From: Hydrogenophaga sp.
GTDB taxonomy: Bacteria; Pseudomonadota; Gammaproteobacteria; Burkholderiales; Burkholderiaceae_C
Assembly (NCBI RefSeq): GCF_026125785.1
Contig: NZ_JAHCKL010000006.1
Location: 124,001-188,000 of the forward strand
Direction of reading: 5' to 3'
DNA: 64,000 nt
The first letter of the stretch is position 1. Every line of letters begins with the position of its first letter. This document shows, piece after piece, positions 24,745 to 32,600 of the stretch. A program made the position numbers and the translations under genes. The notes under the pieces are model-generated. The model was not told the DNA's origin. It ran no database searches and saw only the letters and a program-made list of their open reading frames with translations.

Positions 24745-24886
24745 AACACCCCCCTGCGCCGCTGCGCGGCTTCCCCCCTCTCTGGCGCGCCTTCGGCGCT
24801 GGGAGGGGGGACGATGCCTTGGGCCGGCGGAGCCGGACCCTCGGCATCTCTGGGTTTGCACGCCTCGCCTTGCTTCGCTTCGCTGG
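24745..24886. repeat. Intergenic repeat, copy 1 of 3
   Basis: About 140 bases, near-identical to 29209-29346 and similar to 30317-30456. Contains hairpins: CCCCCCTC paired with GAGGGGGG around GGCGCGCCTTCGGCGC, and GGGCCGGCGGAGCCGGACCC. It lies between the cyclase-family gene and the SDR operon and could act as a terminator or mRNA-processing element. Confidence 0.85.
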
Positions 24887-24935
24887 CTTGGTGCCTTGTG
24901 CCTCATCGTTTGAACACTGATCTAGGAGATACCTC

Positions 24936-25697
24936 TTGAACACGAAACTGCAAAGGGTCGCTGCCGTCACGGGTGCGGGCGGTGGCATTGGTCTGGGCAT
25001 TGCGCAGCGTCTGGCGCGGGCGGGTTACCAGGTGATCGCGATCGACCGTGACGACAAGGTGAACGCCGCCGCCGCGGCCATTGCCAGCGAGGGCCACCAG
25101 GCGCAGGCCGTGGTGCTGGACATCGCCGACGAGGCCGCCGTGAAAAAGATGGTGGCGGACGTGGATGCGCGGTATGGGCGCTTCGACGTGCTGGTGAACA
25201 ACGCAGGCATACACCCCAAGGTCAACGGCGAGCGCAACAGCTTCCTGAAGATGACGACGGCTCAGTGGAACGAAGTGCTGGGCGTGAACCTGACCGCCGC
25301 CTTCGTGCTGTGCCGCGAGGTCGCGCCCCTCATGCAGCGCAACGGTTGGGGCCGCATCGTCAACATGTCTTCGCGCGCGGGCCGCACGCTCGTCGACACC
25401 GCCGGTATCCACTACGCCGCGGCCAAGGCCGGCATGATCGGCATGACGCGGGTCATCGCGGCGGAGGTGGCGCCGCATGGCATCACCGCCAACTGCATCG
25501 CCCCGGGGCGCATCGTCTCGCCCATGACCGAGCAGGGCAGCGCCGAGCAGCGCGCCATGCTGGTCGGGCGCATCCCGGTGGGCCGCATCGGCACGCCCGA
25601 CGAGATCGGCCACGTGGTGGAGTTCCTGGCATCGGAAGATTCGGGCTACCTCACCGGCACCGTGATCGACGTCAACGGCGGCACCTTCATGTGCTGA
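24936..25697 (+). CDS. Short-chain dehydrogenase/reductase (SDR), TTG start
   Basis: 253 residues. TTG at 24936 follows AGGAG by 7 bases. Cofactor loop TGAGGGIG (12-19), NNAG, catalytic Ser in NMSSRAG and YxxxK as HYAAAKAG; classical SDR of normal length. Closest relative in the window is the SDR at 26787 (shared LVNNAGIHPK, SSRxGRT, NGGT-F/Y-M ends), so they are paralogues flanking the amidohydrolase. Likely oxidises a secondary alcohol of a pathway intermediate with NAD+. First gene of an operon SDR, amidohydrolase, SDR, ligase. Confidence 0.9.
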   Translation: MNTKLQRVAAVTGAGGGIGLGIAQRLARAGYQVIAIDRDDKVNAAAAAIASEGHQAQAVVLDIADEAAVKKMVADVDARYGRFDVLVNNAGIHPKVNGERNSFLKMTTAQWNEVLGVNLTAAFVLCREVAPLMQRNGWGRIVNMSSRAGRTLVDTAGIHYAAAKAGMIGMTRVIAAEVAPHGITANCIAPGRIVSPMTEQGSAEQRAMLVGRIPVGRIGTPDEIGHVVEFLASEDSGYLTGTVIDVNGGTFMC

Positions 25698-25710
25698 GAG
25701 GGAGACACGC

Positions 25711-26790
25711 ATGAGCACGACGACAGCCCCGAAACGCGGCGCACCGCCGCACCACCACATCGACGAAGCCTGGCTGGCCCTGCGCGACGAACCCGTGCTC
25801 GACCCGGGGCGACCCATCGTCGACCCGCACCACCACCTCTGGGACCGCCCTCACCACCGCTACCTGCTGCCCGACCTGCTGGCGGACCTGAACACGGGCC
25901 ACCACGTGCGCGGCACGGTGTTCGCCGAATGCAGTTCCATGTACCGCGCCGACGGCGATCCGCGCTTCGCCTGCGTGGGCGAAGTCGAGTTCGTCAATGG
26001 TGTGGGCGCCATGAGCGCCAGCGGCGTGTATGGCGCGGTGCGCGCCTGCGCCGGCATCATCGGCAAGGTGGACCTGACGCTGGGCGCCTTCGCTCAAGAG
26101 GTCCTGCAGGCTTGCAAAGACCGCGCACCCGACCGCTTTCGCGGCATCCGCCACATGGCGGCCTGGGACGCCAGCCCTGAGGTGAGCACGCTGCTGCGTC
26201 CGCCGCCGCAAGACCTGCTGCGCAACCCCGCGTTCCGCGAAGGCTACGCAGTGCTGGGCCAGATGGGCCTTTCTTTCGACGCGTGGGTCTACCACCCGCA
26301 GCTGCCGCAGCTCATCGAGCTCATCGATCTGCATCCGCACACGCCGGTGGTACTCAACCACCTGGGCGGTCGCGCCGGCCTGGGACCCTACGCGGGCCGG
26401 CAGGACGAGGTGTTCCGGGAATGGAAGGCCTCCATCCAGGCGCTGGCCGAGCGCCCGAACGTCACCGTCAAGCTCGGCGGCATCGGCATGCGCCTGGGCG
26501 GCTTCGACTTCCACGACCGTGACCTGCCACCGACCTCCGAGGAACTGGCCAAGGCCTGGGGCCCCTACGTGCAGACCTGCATCGAGGCTTTCGGCACCTC
26601 GCGCGCCATGTTCGAGAGCAACTTCCCGGTCGACAAGTCCTGCTGTACCTACCGCGTGCTGTGGAATGCATTCAAGCGCATGGCCGAGGGTTTCTCCGAG
26701 TCCGAGAAGAACGATCTCTTCGCCGGCAGCGCGGTGCGCGCCTACCGCCTGCCCGCCGAACTGGCCCTGCCCGCACCGGTGAAGCCATGA
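25711..26790 (+). CDS. Amidohydrolase-2 family hydrolase (lactonase-like)
   Basis: 359 residues. VDPHHHLWDRPHHRY near residue 35 is the D-x-H metal motif of the lactone-hydrolase branch (2-pyrone-4,6-dicarboxylate lactonase and L-fuconolactonase relatives). VVLNHLGG supplies the next His and MFESNFPVDK the terminal region with the metal Asp. Different branch from the amidohydrolase at 13741. Its stop overlaps the next SDR start (ATGA). With the SDRs and the SMP-30 protein nearby, a lactone-opening step in the pathway is plausible. Confidence 0.88.
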   Translation: MSTTTAPKRGAPPHHHIDEAWLALRDEPVLDPGRPIVDPHHHLWDRPHHRYLLPDLLADLNTGHHVRGTVFAECSSMYRADGDPRFACVGEVEFVNGVGAMSASGVYGAVRACAGIIGKVDLTLGAFAQEVLQACKDRAPDRFRGIRHMAAWDASPEVSTLLRPPPQDLLRNPAFREGYAVLGQMGLSFDAWVYHPQLPQLIELIDLHPHTPVVLNHLGGRAGLGPYAGRQDEVFREWKASIQALAERPNVTVKLGGIGMRLGGFDFHDRDLPPTSEELAKAWGPYVQTCIEAFGTSRAMFESNFPVDKSCCTYRVLWNAFKRMAEGFSESEKNDLFAGSAVRAYRLPAELALPAPVKP

Positions 26791-27551
26791 GCAGCGCCGC
26801 TCCCGCCACCGCGCCACGCGTGGCTCTGGTCACTGGGGCGGCCAGCGGCATCGGCCTGGCCATCGCCACGCAGTTCGTGCGCGACGGCATCACCACCGTG
26901 ATGCTGGACCGGTCGGCTGAGGTGCAGCGCGTTGCCGACGAACTGGAAGGCCGCACCCATGCCATCGTCTGCGATGTGGCGGACGAAGCGCAGATCCGCG
27001 CCGCCGTCGCGGAGGTGGACCAGCGCCACGGCCGCTGCGACATCCTGGTCAACAACGCCGGCATCCACCCCAAGCGCGACGGCGGCAAGTTCACCATCGA
27101 GCAGATACCGTCGGCGCAGTGGCGGGACGTGCTGGCCATCAACCTCACCGCCCCCTTCCTGTTCTGCCAGTTGGTGATGCCGCTGATGCGCCGCCACCGC
27201 TGGGGCCGCGTGATCAACATCTCCTCACGCGGCGGGCGCACCGTCTCGCCGGTGGCGAGCGCGCACTACGCCGCCACCAAGGCCGGCCTGATCGGATTCA
27301 CCCGCATCGCCGCGCTGGAGGGAGCGCCCGACGGCATCACCGCCAACAGCGTCACGCCCGGCCCCATCCTGAGCGCCATGACCGCCGGCTCCTCGCCCGA
27401 GGTGCGCGCCGCCTTCACCCGCAGCGTGCCCCTGGGCCGGTATGGTGACCCGGAAGAGATCGCCTCGGCGGTCTCCTACCTGGCGTCCGACGCATCTTCC
27501 TTCATCACCGGTGCGATTTTCGACATCAACGGCGGCACCTACATGCCCTGA
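26787..27551 (+). CDS. Short-chain dehydrogenase/reductase (SDR), paralogue of 24936
   Basis: 254 residues from the ATG overlapping the amidohydrolase stop. TGAASGIG cofactor loop, NNAG, Ser in NISSRGG, Y-x3-K as HYAATKAG. Retains the same LVNNAGIHPK context as the SDR at 24936, so the pair arose by duplication; the amidohydrolase between them is unique. Two related dehydrogenases may act on epimers or successive hydroxyls. 8 bases separate it from the ligase gene. Confidence 0.9.
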   Translation: MSSAAPATAPRVALVTGAASGIGLAIATQFVRDGITTVMLDRSAEVQRVADELEGRTHAIVCDVADEAQIRAAVAEVDQRHGRCDILVNNAGIHPKRDGGKFTIEQIPSAQWRDVLAINLTAPFLFCQLVMPLMRRHRWGRVINISSRGGRTVSPVASAHYAATKAGLIGFTRIAALEGAPDGITANSVTPGPILSAMTAGSSPEVRAAFTRSVPLGRYGDPEEIASAVSYLASDASSFITGAIFDINGGTYMP

Positions 27552-27559
27552 GTTCTTTC

Positions 27560-29203
27560 ATGACCGACACCTACCAACGCGACAACTTCGCCCTGCGCGA
27601 ACTCACCATCGGCCAGGTGTTGCACAAGCAGCGCCAGCGTTTTGGCAACAAGGTCCTGCTCACCGAGCTGTGGACCGGGCGCCAGTGGACCTACGCCGAA
27701 CTCGACGACTTCGCCAACCGCGCCGCGAACGCGCTGAGGGCCGTGGGCGTGCAAAAGGGACAGCACGTGGGCCTGATGCTGGGCAACTCGGCCGAGCACC
27801 TCGCCATCTTCCTGGGCCTGGGCAAGCTGGGTGCGGTGTCGGTGCCGGTCAACACCGCCGCGCGCGGCGACCTGCTGCGCTACTACATGAGTCATGGCGA
27901 TGCTTCTCTGGTGCTGGTGGACGAGGCGCTGGCGCCCCGCCTGGCCGAGGTGCTGCCCGAACTCGACCTGGTGCGCGGTGTGATCGTGCTGGGCGCCGAT
28001 GGCCGAGCCGCCGCGCCAGACAGCCTGAAGCTGCCCAAGCCCGCCCACGACCTGGCGGCGCTGCTGGCTGCCGCGCCCACCACCGCGCCGGACGCGGACG
28101 TCAAGTGCTCGGACCTGCTGATGCTGGCCTTCACCAGCGGCACCACCGGCCCGTCCAAGGCCAGCATGCTGCCCCACGCCGCCGCCCTCACCTACGGCAC
28201 CAGCGCGGCCGAAGCCCAGGGCTACCGGACTTCGGACATCTTCTACATCTGCCTGCCGCTGTTCCACAACAACGCGCTGCTTGCGGCCTTCTGCGCGGCG
28301 CTGGTCTGCGGTGGCTCGGTAGCGCTGTCGCAGCGCTTCTCGGCCTCGCGCTTCATGGACGAGATCCGCCATTCGCGCGCGACCATCACCAACTTCCTGG
28401 GGGCCATGTCCAACTTCCTCTGGAGCCAGCCGCCGCGCCCGGACGACGCCGACAACCAGCTCCGGCTGGTCAGCATGTCGCCCATGCCAGGCTTCGTGCA
28501 GGCGTTCGAGACCCGCTTCGGCCTCAAGGCCATGAGCAACTACGGTCTCTCGGACTTCGGCACGGTCAGCGCCTTCGTGCCGGGCGCGCCGCCGAGCAAG
28601 CTCGGCTCGATCGGCATGGCACGGCGCGACTTCGAGCTGCGCATTGTCGACGACGACGACTTCGAATGCCCGCCGGACGTGGTGGGCGAGCTCGTGATCC
28701 GTTCGCACGAACCCTGGCGCGCCACCACCGGCTACTACAAGATGCCCGAAGCCACCCTGGCGGCGCACCGCAACCAGTGGTTCCACACCGGCGACCGCGC
28801 ACGCTGCGACGCCGACGGCTACTTCTGGTTCGTGGACCGCAAGAAGGACTGCATACGCCGGCGCGGCGAGAACATCTCGGCCTACGAGGTCGAGCAGGTG
28901 ATCGCGCGCTTCGACGCCATCGCCAACGTGGCGGTGTTTCCGGTCAAGACACCCGAGGGAGACGAAGAGGTGGGCGCCAGCGTGGTGCTGCGCGAGGGAC
29001 AGGTCCTCAGCGAGGCCGACCTCGTGCAGCACTGCGCCCGCAACATGTCCTATTTCATGGTGCCGCGCTACGTGCAGATCCTGCCGGAGCTGCCCATCAC
29101 GGTGAACCAGAAGGTGGAGAAGTTCCGCCTCAAGCAAGGCATGGAAGCCGCACTCGACACCGTCTGGGACCGCGAGCGCAGCGGCATCGTGTTGGAAAGG
29201 TGA
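27560..29203 (+). CDS. AMP-dependent acyl-CoA synthetase/ligase
   Basis: 547 residues of the adenylate-forming superfamily. P-loop TSGTTGPSKASM, the N-terminal-domain helix GNSAEHLAIFLGLGKLGAVS, YGLSDFG in the adenine-binding region, TGDRARCDADGYFWFVDRKKD and the C-terminal RRRGENIS. Paralogue of 36860-38509 (shared TYGTSAAEAQGYR and LPLFHNNALLA). Activates a carboxylate with ATP and CoA. Crotonobetaine/carnitine-CoA ligase-like in overall layout; substrate not inferable. Last gene of the 24936 operon, followed by repeat copy 2. Confidence 0.9.
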   Translation: MTDTYQRDNFALRELTIGQVLHKQRQRFGNKVLLTELWTGRQWTYAELDDFANRAANALRAVGVQKGQHVGLMLGNSAEHLAIFLGLGKLGAVSVPVNTAARGDLLRYYMSHGDASLVLVDEALAPRLAEVLPELDLVRGVIVLGADGRAAAPDSLKLPKPAHDLAALLAAAPTTAPDADVKCSDLLMLAFTSGTTGPSKASMLPHAAALTYGTSAAEAQGYRTSDIFYICLPLFHNNALLAAFCAALVCGGSVALSQRFSASRFMDEIRHSRATITNFLGAMSNFLWSQPPRPDDADNQLRLVSMSPMPGFVQAFETRFGLKAMSNYGLSDFGTVSAFVPGAPPSKLGSIGMARRDFELRIVDDDDFECPPDVVGELVIRSHEPWRATTGYYKMPEATLAAHRNQWFHTGDRARCDADGYFWFVDRKKDCIRRRGENISAYEVEQVIARFDAIANVAVFPVKTPEGDEEVGASVVLREGQVLSEADLVQHCARNMSYFMVPRYVQILPELPITVNQKVEKFRLKQGMEAALDTVWDRERSGIVLER

Positions 29204-29208
29204 TGGGG

Positions 29209-29346
29209 AACACCCCCCTGCGCCGCTGCGCGGCTTCCCCCCTCTCTGGCGCGCCTTCGGCGCTGGGAGGGGGGACGATGCCTTGGGCCGGCGGAGCCGG
29301 ACCCTCGGCATCTCTGGGTTTGGGCGCCTCGCTTCGCTCGCTGGGG
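29209..29346. repeat. Intergenic repeat, copy 2 of 3
   Basis: Almost identical to 24745-24886 over its first ~115 bases, with the same two hairpins. It lies between the acyl-CoA ligase and the SMP-30 gene. Confidence 0.85.
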
Positions 29347-29387
29347 TGATCTCTTGAGAAGGACGTTCGGCGTCATGGAGGAAAGAC

Positions 29388-30314
29388 ATGCATCAACCTG
29401 ATATTCGCGTCGTGGCCAGTGGCCTGGACTTTCCTGAGGGGCCGGTGGCCCTGCCAGACGGTTCCGTGCTGGTGGTGGAGGTGGCTGGCGGGCGCCTGAC
29501 ACGTGTGCGGCCCGACGGCAGCAAGCAGACCGTGGCCGAGCTGGGCGATGGGCCCAACGGCGCTGCGATCGGGCCCGATGGCAAGGTCTATGTCTGCAAC
29601 AACGGCGGTTTCGCCTGGCATGTGGAGGACGGCAAGCGCCATGTGGTCGGGCCCAGCGCCGACTACCGGGGGGGCCGCATCGAGCGCGTCGATCTCGACA
29701 CCGGCAAGAGCGAGGTGCTCTACACCCACACCGGCCCGCACCGCCTCTGCGGTCCCAACGACCTGGTGTTCGACCGCCAGGGCGGCTTCTGGTTTTCCGA
29801 CCTCGGCAAGACCCGCGCGCGCGATATGGACCGCGGCGGCGTGTACTACGCGCGCGCCGACGGCAGCCTGCTCAAGGAGGTGATCTTTCCGATCTCCAAA
29901 CCCAACGGCGTGGGCCTGTCGCCGGACGAGAAGACCCTCTACGTGGCCGAAACCGAGACCGGGCGCCTCTGGGCCTTCGATATCACCGGTCCCGGTGAGG
30001 TGGCGAAGCAGCCCCGGCCCTCGCCCAACGGCGGCCGCCTGGTGGTGGGTCTGCCCGGCCTGCAGATGCTGGACTCCATGGCCGTCTGCGCCGATGGCAC
30101 GGTCTGCTGCGCCACGCTGATCCGGGGCGGCATCACCACCGTGTCCCCCGACGGCGCGACCGTGAACCACGTGCCCATGCCCGACGGCCACACCACCAAC
30201 ATCTGCTTTGGCGGCACCGACATGAAGACCGCCTACATCACCCTGGCCCACCGCGGCGAACTGGTCGCGATGACCTGGGACCGGCCGGGTCTGAAACTCA
30301 ATTTTGGGGGCTGA
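29388..30314 (+). CDS. SMP-30/gluconolactonase-family beta-propeller hydrolase
   Basis: 308 residues. FPEGPVALPDGS at the N-terminus carries the metal Glu of SMP-30 lactonases. GPNDLVFDRQGGFWFSD contains the central Asn/Asp ligands, and ISKPNGVGLSPDEKTLYVAE the next repeat with its Asn. AGGAAAG is 6 bases before the ATG. A calcium- or zinc-dependent lactonase role fits the lactonase-like amidohydrolase in the same region. It has no signal peptide, so it is cytoplasmic. Confidence 0.87.
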   Translation: MHQPDIRVVASGLDFPEGPVALPDGSVLVVEVAGGRLTRVRPDGSKQTVAELGDGPNGAAIGPDGKVYVCNNGGFAWHVEDGKRHVVGPSADYRGGRIERVDLDTGKSEVLYTHTGPHRLCGPNDLVFDRQGGFWFSDLGKTRARDMDRGGVYYARADGSLLKEVIFPISKPNGVGLSPDEKTLYVAETETGRLWAFDITGPGEVAKQPRPSPNGGRLVVGLPGLQMLDSMAVCADGTVCCATLIRGGITTVSPDGATVNHVPMPDGHTTNICFGGTDMKTAYITLAHRGELVAMTWDRPGLKLNFGG

Positions 30315-30316
30315 GG

Positions 30317-30456
30317 ACACCCCCTGCGCCGCTGCGCGGCTTCCCCCCCTCCGTAGCGCGCCTTCGGCGCTTCGAGGGGGGACGATGCCTTGGGCCGGCG
30401 GAGCCGGACCCTCGGCATCTCTGGGCTTGCACGCCTCGCTTCGCTCGCTGGGGTGG
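30317..30456. repeat. Intergenic repeat, copy 3 of 3
   Basis: Diverged copy of the 24745 and 29209 repeats (CCGTAGCG and TTCGAGG replace parts of the first hairpin, keeping it paired). It separates the SMP-30 gene from the convergent SDR. Confidence 0.8.
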
Positions 30457-30506
30457 TGAGGTCGGGCCCTTGGCGTCTCTGAGATTGGGCGGGGTGGCCG
30501 CCCTCC

Positions 30507-31322
30507 CTACGACGGCGTCAGCACCGCACCGCCGCAGACCGATATGCACTGGCCGGTGACGTAGCCCGAGAGGGGCGTGACCAGGAATTCGAGCACGTTG
30601 GCGCAGTCTTCGACCTCACCGAAGCGGCGCAGCGGGATGCGCCGCATTTCCTTTTCGGTGTGCATGTTGCGGCCTTCGGACTGTTTGCGGATGCGCTGCG
30701 TGAGCATGCCGCCGGGCGAGAGGCAGTTCACGCGGATGCCGTCGGGGCCGAGTTCGGCGGCGAGGTGGCGCGTGTAGTGCAGCACGGCGGCCTTGGCCAC
30801 GGAGTACGGCGTGAGGTTGGCGCCGGACTTGGAGGCGTCGAGCGCCACCATGGTCGCGATGTTGACGATCACGCCGCTGCGCTGCGCGCGCATGGGCTCG
30901 GCCACGGCCTGGCAGCAATGCACCGCGCTGAGGTAGTTCACGCCGAACATCTGCGCCATGTCCTCGTCGGGGAAGCGCGACGCGGCACTGCGCTCCACCG
31001 GAGAGAAGGCGCCACCGGCGTTGTTGACCAGGATGTCCACTCGACCAAACTCGGCCAGCGTGCGCGCCACCAGGGCGTCGGCCGCCTCGCGCTGCGTCAG
31101 GTCGCCTTGCACGCCCAGGCTGCGCCGACCCAGCGCGCGCACTTCGTCGGGCACGCTGGCGGCGGTGAGCGCTTCGTCAAACTGCCTGGCGGACTCCAGG
31201 TCGATGTCGGCGATCACCACGTCGGCCCCGAGCGCGGCCAGGCGCAGCGCATAGGCGCGGCCCAGGCCGCGCGCCGCGCCGGTGACGATGGCCACCTGGC
31301 CTTGCAAGGCGGTCGGCGCCAC
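30507..31322 (-). CDS. Short-chain dehydrogenase/reductase (SDR), GTG start
   Basis: 271 residues from the GTG at 31322, two bases after the stop of the ABC receptor; no ATG exists near the expected start. TGAARGLG cofactor loop, NNAGG, YSVAK active-site pair, and IATMV where the catalytic Ser is usually found (Thr candidate). An insertion after the second strand (ASVPDEVRALGRRS) is longer than in the two plus-strand SDRs, so it belongs to a different SDR group. Last gene of the Liv operon starting at 36007, hence co-regulated with substrate uptake. Confidence 0.87.
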   Translation of the reverse strand: MAPTALQGQVAIVTGAARGLGRAYALRLAALGADVVIADIDLESARQFDEALTAASVPDEVRALGRRSLGVQGDLTQREAADALVARTLAEFGRVDILVNNAGGAFSPVERSAASRFPDEDMAQMFGVNYLSAVHCCQAVAEPMRAQRSGVIVNIATMVALDASKSGANLTPYSVAKAAVLHYTRHLAAELGPDGIRVNCLSPGGMLTQRIRKQSEGRNMHTEKEMRRIPLRRFGEVEDCANVLEFLVTPLSGYVTGQCISVCGGAVLTPS

Positions 31323-31324
31323 GC

Positions 31325-32551
31325 TCAGAGGCCGCCCATGGAGCAGCCGATCTCTTCCTTGGTGCCGTACAGCGCCTCGAAATCGGCCATCTTCATGTCG
31401 GCATTGAGCATCTCCAGCATGTCGTAGCGATCGGTGACCTTGTCGCGCACCTTCACCACCGGCAAGCGGGTGATGAACTGGTGGTCCCATTCACGGAAGT
31501 AGCCCGGCACGTGCGCAGGACGCACCGTTTCCAGGCCGCGCACGATGGCCGGCGCGGCGGCCGACTTTTCCTTCTCGATCGCCGCCAGGACCATGTTCAT
31601 GCACACCCAGCCCTGCGCCATGCTCGCCGAGGCCGGCGTTCCCTTGATCTTGCGCACGGCTTCGTTGAAGGCGAGTTCGGCCGGGCCGTTGGCCGGGTTG
31701 TTGAAATGCCAGTACTTGCCCATGATCCCGGAGATGTTGCTCTGCGACCAGACGTCCTCGTCGGTGGCCGTGAGGCTGGCCAGCGGAATGCGGCCGCGCA
31801 GACCGAACTCGTTGTACTGCTTGAGGAAGGCTGTGAGGTCGGTGCCGGCGATGCCCAGGGCCACCACGTCGGGCCGCGCCTGGCGGATCTTGAGGATGAT
31901 GGAACTGAAGTCGGTCGTGCCCACGGCGGCCGAATCCACGCCCAGGTCGGTGCCGCCTGCGGCTTCGAGCTCCTTCTTGAGCATCTGGTAAGCCTCCTGG
32001 CCGTAGGCGTAGGCCCCCACCAGGAAGTACCAGCGCTTGCCGATGGGCAGCAGTTGGCGCGCCAGCAGCTTGGCGTACACCGGCGGCGGCGCGTTGTTGC
32101 GGAAGACGTAGCGGTTGCAGTTCTTGCCGGTGATCTCGCGTGCCAGGGCTGCGCTGATGATAGTGGGCATCTTGCCGGCCGCGGCGGTGGAGGCAATGGC
32201 CAGGCCGGTGGCGCTGTTGCTGCCACCGATGACCGCCGCCACCTTGTCCTCCTGGATCAGCTTCTGCATGTTCTGCTGCGCACCCAGCGGGTTGGGCTCG
32301 TCGTACGCCACCCACTGGATGGGCCGGCCCAGCACCTGGTTGTTGGCCTGGTCCAGCGCGATCTTGATGCCCAGGGTCGCCGCCTCGCCCTGCAGCGCGA
32401 ACGGCCCTTGGCGCGGCAGCACACTGCCGATCTTGATGGGCGCGTTGCCTTGCGAAAACACCAGCGCCGGTGCGCCCAGAATGGCCGCCCCGGCCCCCGC
32501 CGTCTGCAGCAGGCGGCGGCGATCGGGAGAGAAGTGCGAATCACGTGACAT
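31325..32551 (-). CDS. Branched-chain amino-acid-type ABC transporter substrate-binding protein
   Basis: 408 residues of the LivK/periplasmic-binding type I family. The N-terminus DRRRLLQTAGAGAAIL carries a twin-arginine-like signal. The mature part begins IKIGSVLPRQGPFALQG, the usual LivK opening, and AVIGGSNSATGLA lines the cleft. AGGAG is 8 bases before the ATG. In catabolic clusters such receptors bind aromatic or alicyclic acids rather than amino acids. It belongs to the operon livH-like, fused livMGF, receptor, SDR, under the palindrome at 36021. Confidence 0.9.
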   Translation of the reverse strand: MSRDSHFSPDRRRLLQTAGAGAAILGAPALVFSQGNAPIKIGSVLPRQGPFALQGEAATLGIKIALDQANNQVLGRPIQWVAYDEPNPLGAQQNMQKLIQEDKVAAVIGGSNSATGLAIASTAAAGKMPTIISAALAREITGKNCNRYVFRNNAPPPVYAKLLARQLLPIGKRWYFLVGAYAYGQEAYQMLKKELEAAGGTDLGVDSAAVGTTDFSSIILKIRQARPDVVALGIAGTDLTAFLKQYNEFGLRGRIPLASLTATDEDVWSQSNISGIMGKYWHFNNPANGPAELAFNEAVRKIKGTPASASMAQGWVCMNMVLAAIEKEKSAAAPAIVRGLETVRPAHVPGYFREWDHQFITRLPVVKVRDKVTDRYDMLEMLNADMKMADFEALYGTKEEIGCSMGGL

Positions 32552-32600
32552 GGTTGTCTCCTGTTGGATGAGTGAAGTGAGCCCTGAACGAAAACGCGGA

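Noticed and set aside
24745-30456. Three repeats considered as insertion-sequence remnants
   Set aside because: They are about 140 bases, contain no transposase fragment and show no target-site duplication that I can see; they fit an intergenic hairpin repeat family.
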